From Morinoia aosen (Eukaryota > Arthropoda > Malacostraca > Amphipoda > Talitridae), in NCBI GenBank assembly GCA_030386875.1, contig CM059576.1:66153581-66217580 (forward strand): 64,000 nt of DNA. Direction: 5' to 3'. A model generated the notes under the pieces. It was not told the origin of the DNA. It saw only the letters and a program-made list of their open reading frames with translations, and ran no database searches. Below, piece after piece: positions 42,450 through 52,742 of this stretch. Each line of letters begins with the position of its first letter. Within the stretch, counting starts at the first letter, position 1. The position numbers and the translations under genes are program-made.

Positions 42450-43165
42450 AATATTCAGTTAAATGCACTTACGGAAATTAAAAATTCCGCACCAAAGAAT
42501 CACTAGGGACACATTTTAAAATGTAAAAATGTTTTACAAGAATATTCTGCATGCAGATGTGTTATTTTTAAGTTATTCAAGTTTTGAATTTTCGTCTTCC
42601 ATAGCAGTTCCGTTGCACGCTTGAGCTGTTAGAGTTTGCTTGGGTACTTTGTAATTTATTATTGGCCGACCACGTGGAGCCTGAACCCACTTCTAGGATG
42701 TTTTAGTTAATAACACAATACAGGTTATCACCCCAATAATATTAGTAGGACTGGGGTAGTGAATACTTGAATTAATATGCAGTTGACATCAGTTTCAATA
42801 TGGTGGCCACTGTAGAACAGTAGCAAAAGCGTGGGAGTGAATACTGTACATTCAAGTATTCACTTCCCCAGCCCCGCTCATATTTTTTGGGTGATGATGT
42901 TTGTTGTTGTATTATTGACTAAAACATCCTAGAAGTGGGTTCAGGCTCCGCAGGGTCGGCTAATAATAAATTGAAAGTACACAAACGTACTTTAATCCAC
43001 TAAGCGCGCAACTGTCTGGAGCTGACTGCTATGGAAGACAAAAATTTTGAAGGTGAATAACTCAAAAAAATGCATCAGCGACCAGAAGGGATTCATGTAA
43101 ATGGTTTTAAACGTATTCCTTTAGTGAGCCTTCTGAAAAAAATATTCCGATTGCTTTATTTAACA
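42450..43165. mobile_element. Foldback element, arms about 300 bp
   Basis: The left arm (about 42,450-42,790) and right arm (about 42,830-43,165) are inverted copies. Landmarks are CGTCTTCCATAGCAGT at 42,593 against CTGCTATGGAAGAC at 43,027, and GAGCCTGAACCCACTTCTAG at 42,678 against its complement at 42,931. The loop is small, around 42,790-42,830. No coding frame. A fragment of the same family flanks the Ty3/gypsy element at 7,384-7,520. Confidence 0.75.
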
Positions 43166-43607
43166 AACTTCTTTACAAATACATCTAAGAACATATGAAA
43201 GACGACTTTTTTGAAAGCATTATTGCTTGCTATGAAACTACCGAATTTTTGCATTTCGCATATTCTAAACATATATATTAAGTGATAAATTTCTCTTTCA
43301 TTTTAAATATTACGCAAGTGCATAACGAACTGCATTGCGGAATCTGGTCACTCATAGTTGGACGATACAATGAATTCTGGCAATGAGTTCAACTCTGGAC
43401 CAGTGCACATGACGAACCCTACGCGCACACGGCCGCTGCAACACACGCACAGAGAGTGGAGCAACTTTGACGTGGGTGCTACCAGGCACGCGTGGACACA
43501 ATTGAGGTCCAGCTGAACTTCCAGATGAAGGAGTAATTTTGCCGATCAAAATGTGCCCGGCACATTCGGCCTCAACTGAGATCCAGCGGCCCAGCGAAGT
43601 GCTGACC
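43166..43607. other. Non-coding stretch, GC-richer second half
   Basis: The first part is AT-rich. About 43,330-43,605 is GC-richer with short open frames on both strands and no recognised product. It may be part of an unrecognised repeat. Confidence 0.35.
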
Positions 43608-43609
43608 AT

Positions 43610-45007
43610 TTAAGGGGGTCATTCAAGGCCCCTGCCAGGCCCCTGCCGCTCCGATGGTCATTTTTCATGTTTTTGTTGGAAAAGAACCCTTAGGTGGTGG
43701 ACTGTTCGGTCCTAAAATTTTATGGCGTTACGGACAATAGATCCCCCCCAGGGGAGGGATTAGGGGACCAAAATTTTTAATTTTCAACCCCATTTCGATC
43801 TCATATAAAAAGAAAACAAAAAGGGACATGGAAAATTTGCATACTATACTTTTTTTAGATATGTTCTAAGGATTATAAAACTGTCTTTCTCTTTTTTGTT
43901 CTAGCACAAAAACTCAATGAGTTCTATTCTTTTGAAATAGCAATACCAATGGACTAAAAACCAATATGCCAATTTTTTTAAAAAACTAAGGCCTGAATAA
44001 AAGAATGTATAGAAGAAATTGGGTTTCTTTTTGATAGTCACATATTGTAGTCAAATTTCATAGGAATCAGACTGAAAATAAAAAATTTCATAATATATAA
44101 GAAAAAAGTTTTTTTTATTTATTTTTATTCGTAGAAATTACAATTCAGTGTGAATATAAAAATATGCATGGTGATTATCGAAATAAAAATGAAAAGAGAA
44201 TTCAATAACATAAATTTTCTATTATATTACACTTCAACAAAAAATTTTGTTTATGGCGTGTACTGTGTCACTTATTTTCAAAAGTCAAAGGAATAGAAGT
44301 CATTGAGTTTTCATGCTAGGATGAAAACATAGACAGTTTTAGAACCCTTGGAACATTTCTAACAAATGCATGTTCGTATTTTTCCAATTTTTGCATTTTT
44401 CTTATCATAGTTCAAACCAAAAATTCGTTCTACTTTATATTGCGGTAAAATATCCCATATAACTATATAAAAAAAATTTGAATACAAAACACGAACATCC
44501 TTTTGTTAGAATTGTTCAAAGGATTCTAAGGCCGCCGTCACCCGGAGACCAAATGGTAACGTTTCATCATAATTTTCTTCAGTCAGCGGCACCAATCGGT
44601 CTCTCCAGCGCCATGAAACCGTCTGATTTTAGCCTTAGTTTGGGACAAGCTTAGTCATACTATAATTAACTAAGGCTGAAATCTAACGGTTTCGTGGAGC
44701 TGGACAGACCGATTGGTGCCGCTGACTGTAGAAAATTATGATGAAACGTTACCATTTGGTCTCCGTGTGACGGCGGCCTTTAACTGTCCTTGTTTTTTGT
44801 TCTAGCATAAAAATTCAATGACTTCTATTCTTATGAAATATGTATAAAAAATGACTGAAAAACTAATATATCAAATTTTTCGGAAAAACTTAGGCCTAAA
44901 TCAAAAAAGTTACATGGATAAAATATATTTTTCTTGCAAAAATACATATACTGTCCAAATTTAAGACCAATCGGATCAAAATTCAGATTTTAGCAGATGA
45001 CCCCTTT
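43610..45007. mobile_element. Composite inverted-arm element with AAGGGGTCAT ends
   Basis: The ends are inverted: AAGGGGGTCAT at 43,611 and ATGACCCCTTT near 44,997. Inside, one arm of about 150-200 bp containing TTTGTTCTAGCA and TTCAATGACTTCTATTC occurs three times: forward at about 43,860-44,000, inverted at about 44,270-44,400, and forward again at about 44,785-44,900. The third copy is interrupted by the MITE at 44,528-44,780. There is no coding capacity. Confidence 0.65.
44528..44780. mobile_element. 253-bp MITE with GGCCGCCGTCAC ends
   Basis: Two arms of about 110 bp, nearly perfect inverted copies. The outer end is AAGGCCGCCGTCAC and its complement GTGACGGCGGCCTT. Within each arm are GGAGACCAAATGGTAACG and CACCAATCGGTCT. 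It splits the sequence AAAGGATTCT / AACTGTCC, which is continuous at 43,870-43,890. The target duplication is not clear, so the superfamily is left open. Confidence 0.85.
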
Positions 45008-45929
45008 GCCAGAAGTGTCGATTCCGGGAGAAACAGATTAGGTGGTTTCTCTGCGGGATCTGATGAAGAACTGCGGGAATAGGAGGAACTTCCACACAAG
45101 TTAGTAGTGGACGGGAAATTTGGCTCTAGTACTCTACAACTGTGCTTATCAGAGAAGCGGTGTGAAAGTAGTGACTGCATTTACAAAATGTTAATTAAAT
45201 ATTTTTGCCAAATTGTTTCTTTTTAATTCATTTCAATGACTGTACAGAAAACTGACAGGCTATCCTGTAATCGTTTACAGTTAATTAAAGTTAAGCTAGT
45301 TTCCTTATGAACTTAAAATTAAGGACTAAAATTATTATATTAACACTTAACTTATCAGTAAAACCTAATATCTGAATATTAAATCGAATATTAGTGTAGC
45401 AAAATTCATTACCTTAATATGTAAATATTTCTAAAACCCAGCTCTAGGCTTGTATTTGGTTCTTGAACTTTAGTTTACCATCTTGAATACAGCCAATTGA
45501 ATACAACATTTGAGCCAAGCTGCACTGACCTCTTAAATTTTCTGGATGCCGATTCAGATCGCCTCCAGCCATGACCGCTCAACTTTATCATCAAACTTTA
45601 TTACTGAAGCCTACACAGCCTTTGCCGTTTCCACCGGCCTCCGCATCCCCAGCGGAATCTCCCGTGCTGCCAACGCAGGGACGCCAGTGGGGTTTCTTTC
45701 GCTACGCTGAGCTTCTCCATCGAGGACCGAGTGGACGGGGATGACAGGCTAAGGCACCCTTCGTGCTGCTGACTGCTCCGCTCACCATCCACTCACCGGA
45801 CTCTGTTTCCCGGCACGTCCTGATGCTCACGAGCTTATTGGAGGTTTGTGAACTATTAGTTCAGTAACCAATTACTTGCCATGCCGTGAGCTGGGTACTT
45901 AAGACGACGTTTCCCCATGCATTCTTAAT
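45008..45929. other. Non-coding stretch
   Basis: AT-rich with two GC-richer parts (about 45,010-45,130 and 45,540-45,840). Short open frames on the minus strand (65 and 63 codons) have no recognised features and are not supported as genes. Confidence 0.4.
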
Positions 45930-46145
45930 AACTAAAACTTATAACATATTCCCTCACCTTAAAAACTTATAACTTATTAACTTACCTTAATAACTTAAAA
46001 CTTATAAACTTACCTTAAAAACTTATACCATATAAAATTACCTTAAAAACTTATAACTTATAAACTTACCTTAAAAACTTATAACTTATAAACTTACCCT
46101 AAAAACTTATAACTTATAAACTTGCCTTAAAAACTTATAACTTCT
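45930..46145. repeat. 28-bp minisatellite
   Basis: About seven to eight tandem copies of a 28-bp unit: TTACCTTAAAAACTTATAAC followed by TTATAAAC. The central copies are nearly identical and the outer ones diverge. Confidence 0.9.
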
Positions 46146-46943
46146 ATTACAAAATTGCTTTACGACGATAAACTGTATTAAATCTAAGACTAAACACTAA
46201 ATCTTAACTAAATGCAACTAACTCCACAGAGCACGGGTGCTTGCTTCCTACGACAGCACAGGCACAGGCACAGGCACAGTCACAGATCGCAAGTGGACCG
46301 CCCCTCCTGCCTCCCAGAAGACCGGCTCCGAAGGACTCTTACCTTTGGTGCCCTTAGTTTTAGTGCATTAGTCTTGTTGAAATGTCGTTCTGACATTTGA
46401 CGTAATAAATTACGGCAAATTTTCCCATTACGGAACTCCGTGTATTTCAATCCCCTTTATTTAACATTAATCAATCTTTTTTCTATAATGACCGTTAACT
46501 TAATGAATTAAATTTTGTAAACTAATGTAGCTGTCGCTTGAATGCCAATTCTCAAAGTTACCTTAATTCTAGTACTTAGAGCTATAATGCAGGTATTCTG
46601 CACACGATTCACCTCAGCGTGAGGGTCGCTACACAACTTCAAGAGGACTAGCAAAACCCACCGAAAGCATGGATGTGTTTTGCACGTTAAAATTGATTAC
46701 AATTGAACTCAATTTAAAACTGTTTCATACTTTCATGATTCAATGAAATAGAAAGCACATTCACGGATTCTCGGTTTGTGTTCGGTGTTTCAGAAAATTC
46801 TCATTCCCGCACATTTTGGAATGCTTGATGCCTCGTTTACGTGGACCGCCTTTGTTCACGACTGAGTGTTGAGATCCAACTTCAGTATATATATACTAAT
46901 TCTTATTAGTTGAAATAGCGGACATCCAGGTTCCATTGTTGTT
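46146..46943. other. Non-coding stretch
   Basis: No gene is recognised. A short CACAGG tandem lies at 46,256-46,285. The rest is AT-rich with a moderate GC patch at 46,590-46,680. Confidence 0.45.
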
Positions 46944-47377
46944 AAATGAAATTCGTATTCAGCTGGAAAATATTATTTTCGGTCGAGCTTTCGAAATTTT
47001 TAACAAATTTCGTTTTCAGGACAAGAGACTGAAGTTTTTGGAAGCAAAGTTATGGCCAAAGCAGGTATCCTGGATACAAGGGAAAGATATTACATATAAG
47101 ATAAACGAAAGCGGACATCGGTGGAACATGCAGTAGTCACAGTAATTATTTCAAAAGTGGTTTATAAACATCCGGAATTTAGAGATATCTATTGTAGGAG
47201 TTTGAATTAGTTGTGGAATAGAAAGCTTCTAAGTATCTTCTTTGTTTCTTGTTGGAATTTTGAGATATAATTTAATAATTTTGAAAATCTATTTAGTGAC
47301 GCGTATCCCGACCGAAAATAATATGATATAAAGCTCGACCGAAAATAATATTTTCCAGCTGAATACGAATTTCATTT
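46944..47377. mobile_element. Short element with perfect 48-bp inverted ends
   Basis: The 48 bases from 46,944 (AAATGAAATTCGTATTCAGC) recur as a perfect inverted copy ending at 47,377. The core of CCGAAAATAATAT (complement ATATTATTTTCGG) is found a third time near 47,312. A 66-codon frame runs across the left end but resembles nothing known. Perfect ends suggest a young MITE-like element sitting beside or within the Copia 5' LTR. The target duplication is unclear. Confidence 0.65.
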
Positions 47378-47382
47378 GACAT

Positions 47383-47632
47383 ACTTATTCTTATATATGA
47401 TTTGTCGCAGTCACCCATTAAATTGCTTCCGTCCCGTTTTCTATGTTCATGTGTTAACTGCCTGTGTAGAGCGATCGAGCTCTTCCTTCTTGTTCTTGCC
47501 ACCGTGACCGACGGACGTACAGTACATGTAGTTCCTAGATTAACTACTGTGTTTCTTTACCCCACACTCATCCATATAATCGTTGCCGTACTCCATTATT
47601 CCAAGATGGAAAGAGGCCTCTCTGGTCCAACA
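47383..47632 (+). repeat. Probable remaining part of the Copia 5' LTR
   Basis: The sequence just before the primer site ends in CCAACA, the CA form expected for an LTR end. The left boundary cannot be set, because an inverted-repeat element lies at 46,944-47,377 and no second LTR is available for comparison. Confidence 0.45.
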
Positions 47633-50600
47633 GGTTATGGGCCCAGTAACCTAACTTTTGATGGCGATGATGAAAGGTATGAGTTGTGGGAAGTGAAATT
47701 TCGTGCCTACCTAGACTTGAAATCGTTGGGTGCCATCCTTGAGGGCGAAGAATCAAGTCTGGATGTTGCGAAGAATAAGAAAGTGTTCTCCGAGCTTGTA
47801 CAAAGGCTCGATGATAAGAGACTCTCGTTGATTATCAGAGACGCCTATGGAGATGGAAGAAAATCCATGAAGATTCTGCGTGATCATTACCTCGGCAGCA
47901 GTAAACCGAGAATTATTTCTCTGTATTGCGAGTTGGCCGCGCTGAAGATGATAAATGGCAAGACGGTAACCGACTACTTGCTGCGGGCAGAGACAACTGC
48001 ATCCTACCTGAAGAAAGCCGGTGAAAATATCAGCGACAGACTGATAATCGCCATGATTATCAGAGGATTGCCAGCTGCCTACAACGCTTTTTCTACCGTC
48101 ATCACGCAAAGTGACAGTAAAGAAGTGGACTTCATGAAATTCAAATCGGCTATCAAGAGTGAAGAGGAAACAAAGAAGACCAGACAAGGCTACAGTGAAA
48201 GTGAAGAAAGAATTATGAAAGTGAAAGACACTAAAATTACTTGTTACTTATGTGGTAAGTCAGGTCACAAGAAATTTTAGTGTAAATACTACAAAAGTGC
48301 AAAGAAAAATCGGTGGTGTTCTATTTGTAAAAATGCATCTCATGACACTAATTTTTGCCGAAGAAAAGATACCGCGAAAGCGATGGCTACTGATAGCAAA
48401 GATGTGAGAAGCTCTTATTGTCTTAGAGTATCAACAGACTCAGAAAGTGCTTTTGTTGTAGACAGTGCAAAGTTACTGGTGGATTGTGGAGCTACTGCTC
48501 ACATCATTTGTGATAAATCAAAGTTTGTATCTTTAGATAAAAGCTTTGATCCTAGTAAGCATTTCATTGAATTAGCTGATGGTTCTAGAATGAACAATAT
48601 TGTTGATTGTAAGGGTGATGCGCAAATTACCTTGACTGGTGCCAAAGATAGGAAACACAATGTTCTTTTAGAAAATGTTCTCTGTATTCCTAGTTTTAAG
48701 CAGAATATTTTATCTGTTCAGGCTGCTATTGATCAAGGTGCATCGTTTCATTTCAATCAAAATGGTTCAAAGTTGTTTGCTTCAGATGGGAATGCGCTTA
48801 ATGTTAAAAAATGTGGTAAGCTGTATTTTTTAAATTCTGTAAGCTCTGTTGATTCTAAATGCTGTTGGTGAACACACTCTAGAGGAGTGGCACAATATTC
48901 TTGGGCATTGTAATGTAAAAGATGTGTTGAGCCTAGAAGGTATTACTAAAGCAGTGGTTCCCAACCTTTTTCAGCTTGTTACCCAATTTAGCATGCCACA
49001 TTAAGCATGTTACCCCTTGCAAAAAATGTTGTCAACATTAATATATATATATATACATATATTAGTATATATAATCCTAATACCAATGCTTACTTGATTT
49101 TCAGGATTCTTAACATTTTTCTATCACCCCTCCATTACCCCCGAAAAATTGCGAAATTACCCCCAGGGGGTAATTTACCCCCAGGTTGGGAACCAATGTA
49201 CTAAAGGAATGAAAATTACCAACAAGCATAATTTTGATTGTGAGATCTGTGTCCAGGGTAAAATGTGTCAGTATAGGGGACCAATAAGTCCTACTTCTTT
49301 TGAAAATTCCATGAATGTCATGTCTTTTGTGGATGATTTTTCAGGTCTTATTTTTGTTTATTTTCTAAAAAACAAAAGTGACACTGTTGGAGCATTTAAG
49401 AAATTCTTGGCTGATTCTGCTCCATTTGGCTCTGTTAAAAGTTTAAGAACAGAAACCGGCACTGAGTATTGCTCAAACTTGTTCAAAGGTGTTGTCACGG
49501 AGAACAAAATAAAGCATGAATTTTCAGCTCCGTACTCTCCCCATCAGAATGGGACTGCTGAGAGATCTTGGAGATCATTGTTTGAGATGGCTAGGTGTTT
49601 GTTGCTACATGCAAATTTGCCAAAAGAATTGTGGAATCATGCTGTAAGAACAGCTGCTTACATTAGAAATAGGTGTTTCAACAAAAGGACAGGCAAAACT
49701 CCTTTTGAGATGTTCACGGGAAATAAACCTGACCTTTCCAATATGCACATTTTTGGTTCAAAATGTTTTGCCAAGGTTCAAAACCCAGGAAAGCTTGACC
49801 CTAGGTCAGAGCAGGGTATTTTTGTGGGATATGACCCTTGCAGCCCTGCTTACATGATTTTTTCCCTGAAACTTGTCAAATGAAAAGAGTCGGATGTGTC
49901 ACATTCTGTGATAAAATTGCTAGAAATGTGGTGGGTGAGGATGAGTTCATTGCTGTAGATAACCCTGCTGAGCTGAAACAAAGTGAGAACTCTGACAAGG
50001 CTGAGGCTGAGTTGAAACCTGGGACTGTCCCAGAAGTGATTCAAAATGAAACTCATTCAGATGCAGAGCCCACTAGAAGATTTCCTTTGAGAGAAAAGAA
50101 GCCCCCAGCTTATTTAAAAGACTATGTTGACCCAGATAAATTGGATATCAATAATAATTTTGTTGATTATTGCTACAGAGTGAGCAGTATCCCTAAGTCT
50201 TACTCTGAGGCAATTTCATCCCCAGATTCTGTTGAGTGGAAACAGGCAATGACCAATGAGATGGCTGCACTAGCCGATAATGAGACATACGAACTTGTTG
50301 AAAAGCCAAAAGATAGATCTGTTATTGGGGGACGATGGGTTTATAGTGTTAAATCAGGTCCCAATGATCAGGAAACTTTCAAAGCTCGTAATGTAGCCAA
50401 AGGATATTCCCAAGTGGCTGATGTAGACTTCACAGAAACCTTTTCTCCAACAGCACGTCTAATTTCTGTTAGAATGCTGATGGATATTGCTGGGCAAAAT
50501 TCATACATTGTGCACCAGATGGATGTGTGCACAGCTTATCTTCATGCAAAAATAGACTGTGATGTTTTTGTTGAACAGCCTGAGGGATTTGTTGAACTTG

Positions 50601-51587
50601 ACAAAAATGGAGAGAAGTTAGTCTGCAAACTAAAAAATCTTTGAATGGTTTGAAGCAGAGCGGCCGTAACTGAAACAACCTCTTGCATCATTTTCTTGTT
50701 GAACAAAATTTTGTTCAATCGCATAGTGATACTTGTGTCTATGTAAGGGAAAGTGACTCTGGAAAAGTGATTATTATTGTATGGGTTGATGATTCAATTT
50801 TGGCCTTCTCTAACGCTGTTGTATTGACTGAAGTCAAGAGTTCGTTGTCAAATAAATTCAAAATGAAAGACCTTGGACAAATTTCATGTTTTTTGGGCAT
50901 TGAACTTGATGTGAAGCATGACTCAATTGAGATGAAGCAGTCAAAGTACGTCGAGAAAATCTTGTCCAAATTTAGGATGTCTGATTGTAAGCCTAAGTCT
51001 ATTCTATGTGATCCCAGTGCCAACAAGCTTGATGTAAGCTCTGATTCTATGAACTTGTGCGATCCAAAACTGTTCCGTGAGATTGTTGGCAGCCTAATCT
51101 ACTTGATGACTTGTACTAGGCCTGATATTTGCTATGTTGTTACATTACTGTCACAACATTTAACTTGTCCAACAAATGCTGATCTGAATTTGTGTAAATT
51201 GGTGTTGAAGTATCTTAAAGTTACTATTTCATATGGTTTGAAATTTGTGAAATCCGAGAACCCCGTGCAAATTACTGGTTTCTCTGACTCTGACTGGGGT
51301 GGATCCTCTGACCGGAAGAGCATATCAGGATATGTGTTTAAATCATCTAGCAACAGTTCACTGATATCTTGGAAGTCCAAGAAACAAAATATTGTTGCTC
51401 TTTCAAGCTGCGAAGCTGAGTATGTTGCCGTGACTTATGCTGTGCAGGAGGGAATTTTCCTTAAACAGCTACTGTGTGATATGGACGGATATGATGAACC
51501 GGTTGAAATTTTTGTGGACAATAGAGGTGCTATTGACCTAGCCAAAAACCTTGTTCATCATCAACGCTCGAAATATATAGAGATAAG
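47606..51587 (+). CDS. Copia gag-protease-integrase-RT-RNase H region (fossil)
   Basis: Gag begins near 47,606 (MERGLSGPTGYGPSNLTFDG), with the NLTFDG...YELWEVKF pattern of Copia gag and a CYLCGKSGHKK knuckle near 48,240. Protease has LVDCGATAH near 48,478. Integrase motifs include FVDDFSGLIFVY (about 49,328) and PHQNGTAERSW (about 49,540). Reverse transcriptase has WKQAMTNEM (about 50,237), the block QMDVCTAYLHA (about 50,517) and WVDDSILAF (about 50,783). RNase H has GFSDSDWGGS (about 51,280) and the SCEAEYVA block (about 51,406), and reads up to HQRSKYIEI. Together these would make Copia particles and cDNA. The region is interrupted several times and by a MITE. It is a fossil. Confidence 0.82.
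47633..47647 (+). promoter_or_regulatory. Copia-type primer-binding site
   Basis: GGTTATGGGCCCAGT matches the site used by Drosophila copia, complementary to the anticodon-stem region of initiator tRNA-Met (a half-tRNA primer). It lies inside the open gag frame, whose nearest ATG (47,606) is within the presumed LTR. Confidence 0.7.
48952..49198. mobile_element. 247-bp hAT-type MITE in the Copia element
   Basis: Ends CAGTGGTTCCCAACCT and AGGTTGGGAACCAATG are inverted (15 of 16). An 8-bp direct repeat, TACTAAAG, flanks it (48944-48951 and 49199-49206). CAGTGGTT ends with 8-bp duplications are typical of hAT elements. The interior has a TA microsatellite near 49,045 and a second inverted motif, TTACCCCC/GGGGGTAA. 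It is non-coding and arrived after the Copia insertion. Confidence 0.9.
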
Positions 51588-52092
51588 AGTAGTAATGGAA
51601 CTATCAATCAGATCAAAATTCACCACAATTAGCTTGAAATGGAAATTATTTAATGAAAAATTTTCAAAAAAAAATTATTTTTTGACGAATTTTGACTTTT
51701 TATAAGTCAAAACTACTTACACAAACGACTAAGTCACTTTTAGATATAAATTTCAATTTTCTTAATCTACCCACAAGGGTTTCATCAATAAAAACTACTT
51801 CCGTTTTATCATTTTCCTTATTTGCAAAAATTGTTCAAATTCAAATCAGTTTCCCGTTCAACTATTTTTTCTAAGGCGTACATAGAAAATGAACTGAGAT
51901 TTCGTGGTAGACTTGTCAAATTTCAATCATATATGATTACGTCTGAACTATTACATAAAAAAACTATTGAAAACAAACAAAATTGAATTTAAAATAATTA
52001 ATAGAATGTTGAACAGAGATGTTAAAACGAAATAATTTATATAATGAAGAGACATGTAAAAAGTATACACAACAATTTCACACCAATTTCAC

Positions 52093-52175
52093 CTATCTTG
52101 GTGGCGTAGTGGTCTAAGGCGCTACCGCAGGAAGCTATTGTCGGGACTCCGCGGGTTCGAATCCCGCCAAATAGC
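52093..52175 (+). tRNA. tRNA-like sequence (possible tRNA-Leu-type, type II)
   Basis: The 83-nt sequence has a good A box (TGGCGTAGTGGTCTAAGGCG) and a perfect B box with a fully paired T-arm, GCGGG/CCCGC around TTCGAAT. The acceptor stem pairs at five of seven positions (CTATCTT with CAAATAG). Length and the extra bases before the T-arm fit a Leu/Ser-type tRNA with a long variable loop. The anticodon stem pairs poorly. If the loop is GCAGGAA the anticodon would be AGG. It may be a decayed tRNA gene or a tRNA-derived sequence carried by the Polinton. Confidence 0.5.
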
Positions 52176-52361
52176 ACACTTTTTTATGTTGACAAAACGA
52201 AGGGCTGATACGTAAATTAAATATTTTCTATTTTTTCTCTTCACCGAATGAAAGTAAAGAAAGTTTTAACATGACTATGAATTGTAAAAAATCGAAGCAT
52301 TTTTCTTCCATATTCAGAAAAAGTTTGGGGAAATAGCCCAAAATTCTCCATAGTAGAGTAG

Positions 52362-52441
52362 ATCTATTTGGTCTAGTGGTAACGTGTTGGGGTGGCGTTA
52401 TGAAAATGGATAAGAGCTGAGGGTTCGATTCCGGAAATGAA
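52362..52441 (+). tRNA. Second, more diverged tRNA-like sequence
   Basis: An A-box-like TTTGGTCTAGTGGTAACG (about 52,367) and a B-box, GGGTTCGATTCC (52,421-52,432), are spaced as in a tRNA. T-arm pairing is limited to the inner two pairs and no full cloverleaf can be drawn. It is likely a tRNA pseudogene or a SINE-like head, with internal pol III promoter elements preserved. Confidence 0.3.
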
Positions 52442-52742
52442 TGGCTGGGTTTTTCATGGTTACATGGACCTGCAAAAGAATCCCCGCACGAACTGGAGAG
52501 AACGTCACGAAGCAAATGGAGGGAGAGTCAAATATTTCAATTACGAAAAAATAAAAATTAATTAGGAGAAAATTTCATGGAAGAATTATTCTTCCACGAA
52601 GTTTTGACTTCTTATAAGCAGAAACGACTTAGACGAACTACTAAGTGTATTTTAGATATAAATTCCTATTTTCTTAATCTAACCGTATGTAGCATATGAA
52701 ATAAATTTTACTCCATTCAGGAACATTTCAGAAAACCATTTT

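Larger units (their letters stand above)
47383..51587 (+). mobile_element. Copia (Ty1) LTR retrotransposon, broken
   Basis: A plus-strand Copia element in the usual order: gag with a zinc knuckle, protease, integrase, reverse transcriptase, RNase H. A Copia-type primer site at 47,633 fixes the end of the 5' LTR. No matching 3' LTR was seen in the window. The coding region stops at about 51,587, where Polinton-like sequence begins. A hAT-type MITE sits inside (48,952-49,198). The copy is broken, with several interruptions, and is older than both insertions. Confidence 0.88.
51588..52742. repeat. Polinton terminal region with internal direct repeat
   Basis: Non-coding. A block at about 51,640-51,780 (with TTTTGACTTTTTATAAG, TTAGATATAAATTTC and TTTTCTTAATCTA) recurs in the same orientation at about 52,555-52,690. 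The roughly 900 bp between contain two tRNA-like sequences. Whether this is the whole terminal inverted repeat cannot be tested without the other end. Confidence 0.6.

Noticed and set aside
45601-45792. Minus-strand 63-codon frame in GC-richer sequence
   Set aside because: No domain, start context or splice signals, and low-complexity composition.
47253-47270. TGTTGGAATTTTGAG as the start of the Copia 5' LTR
   Set aside because: It resembles a Copia LTR start but falls inside the inverted-repeat element at 46,944-47,377, so the boundary cannot be accepted without a second LTR.
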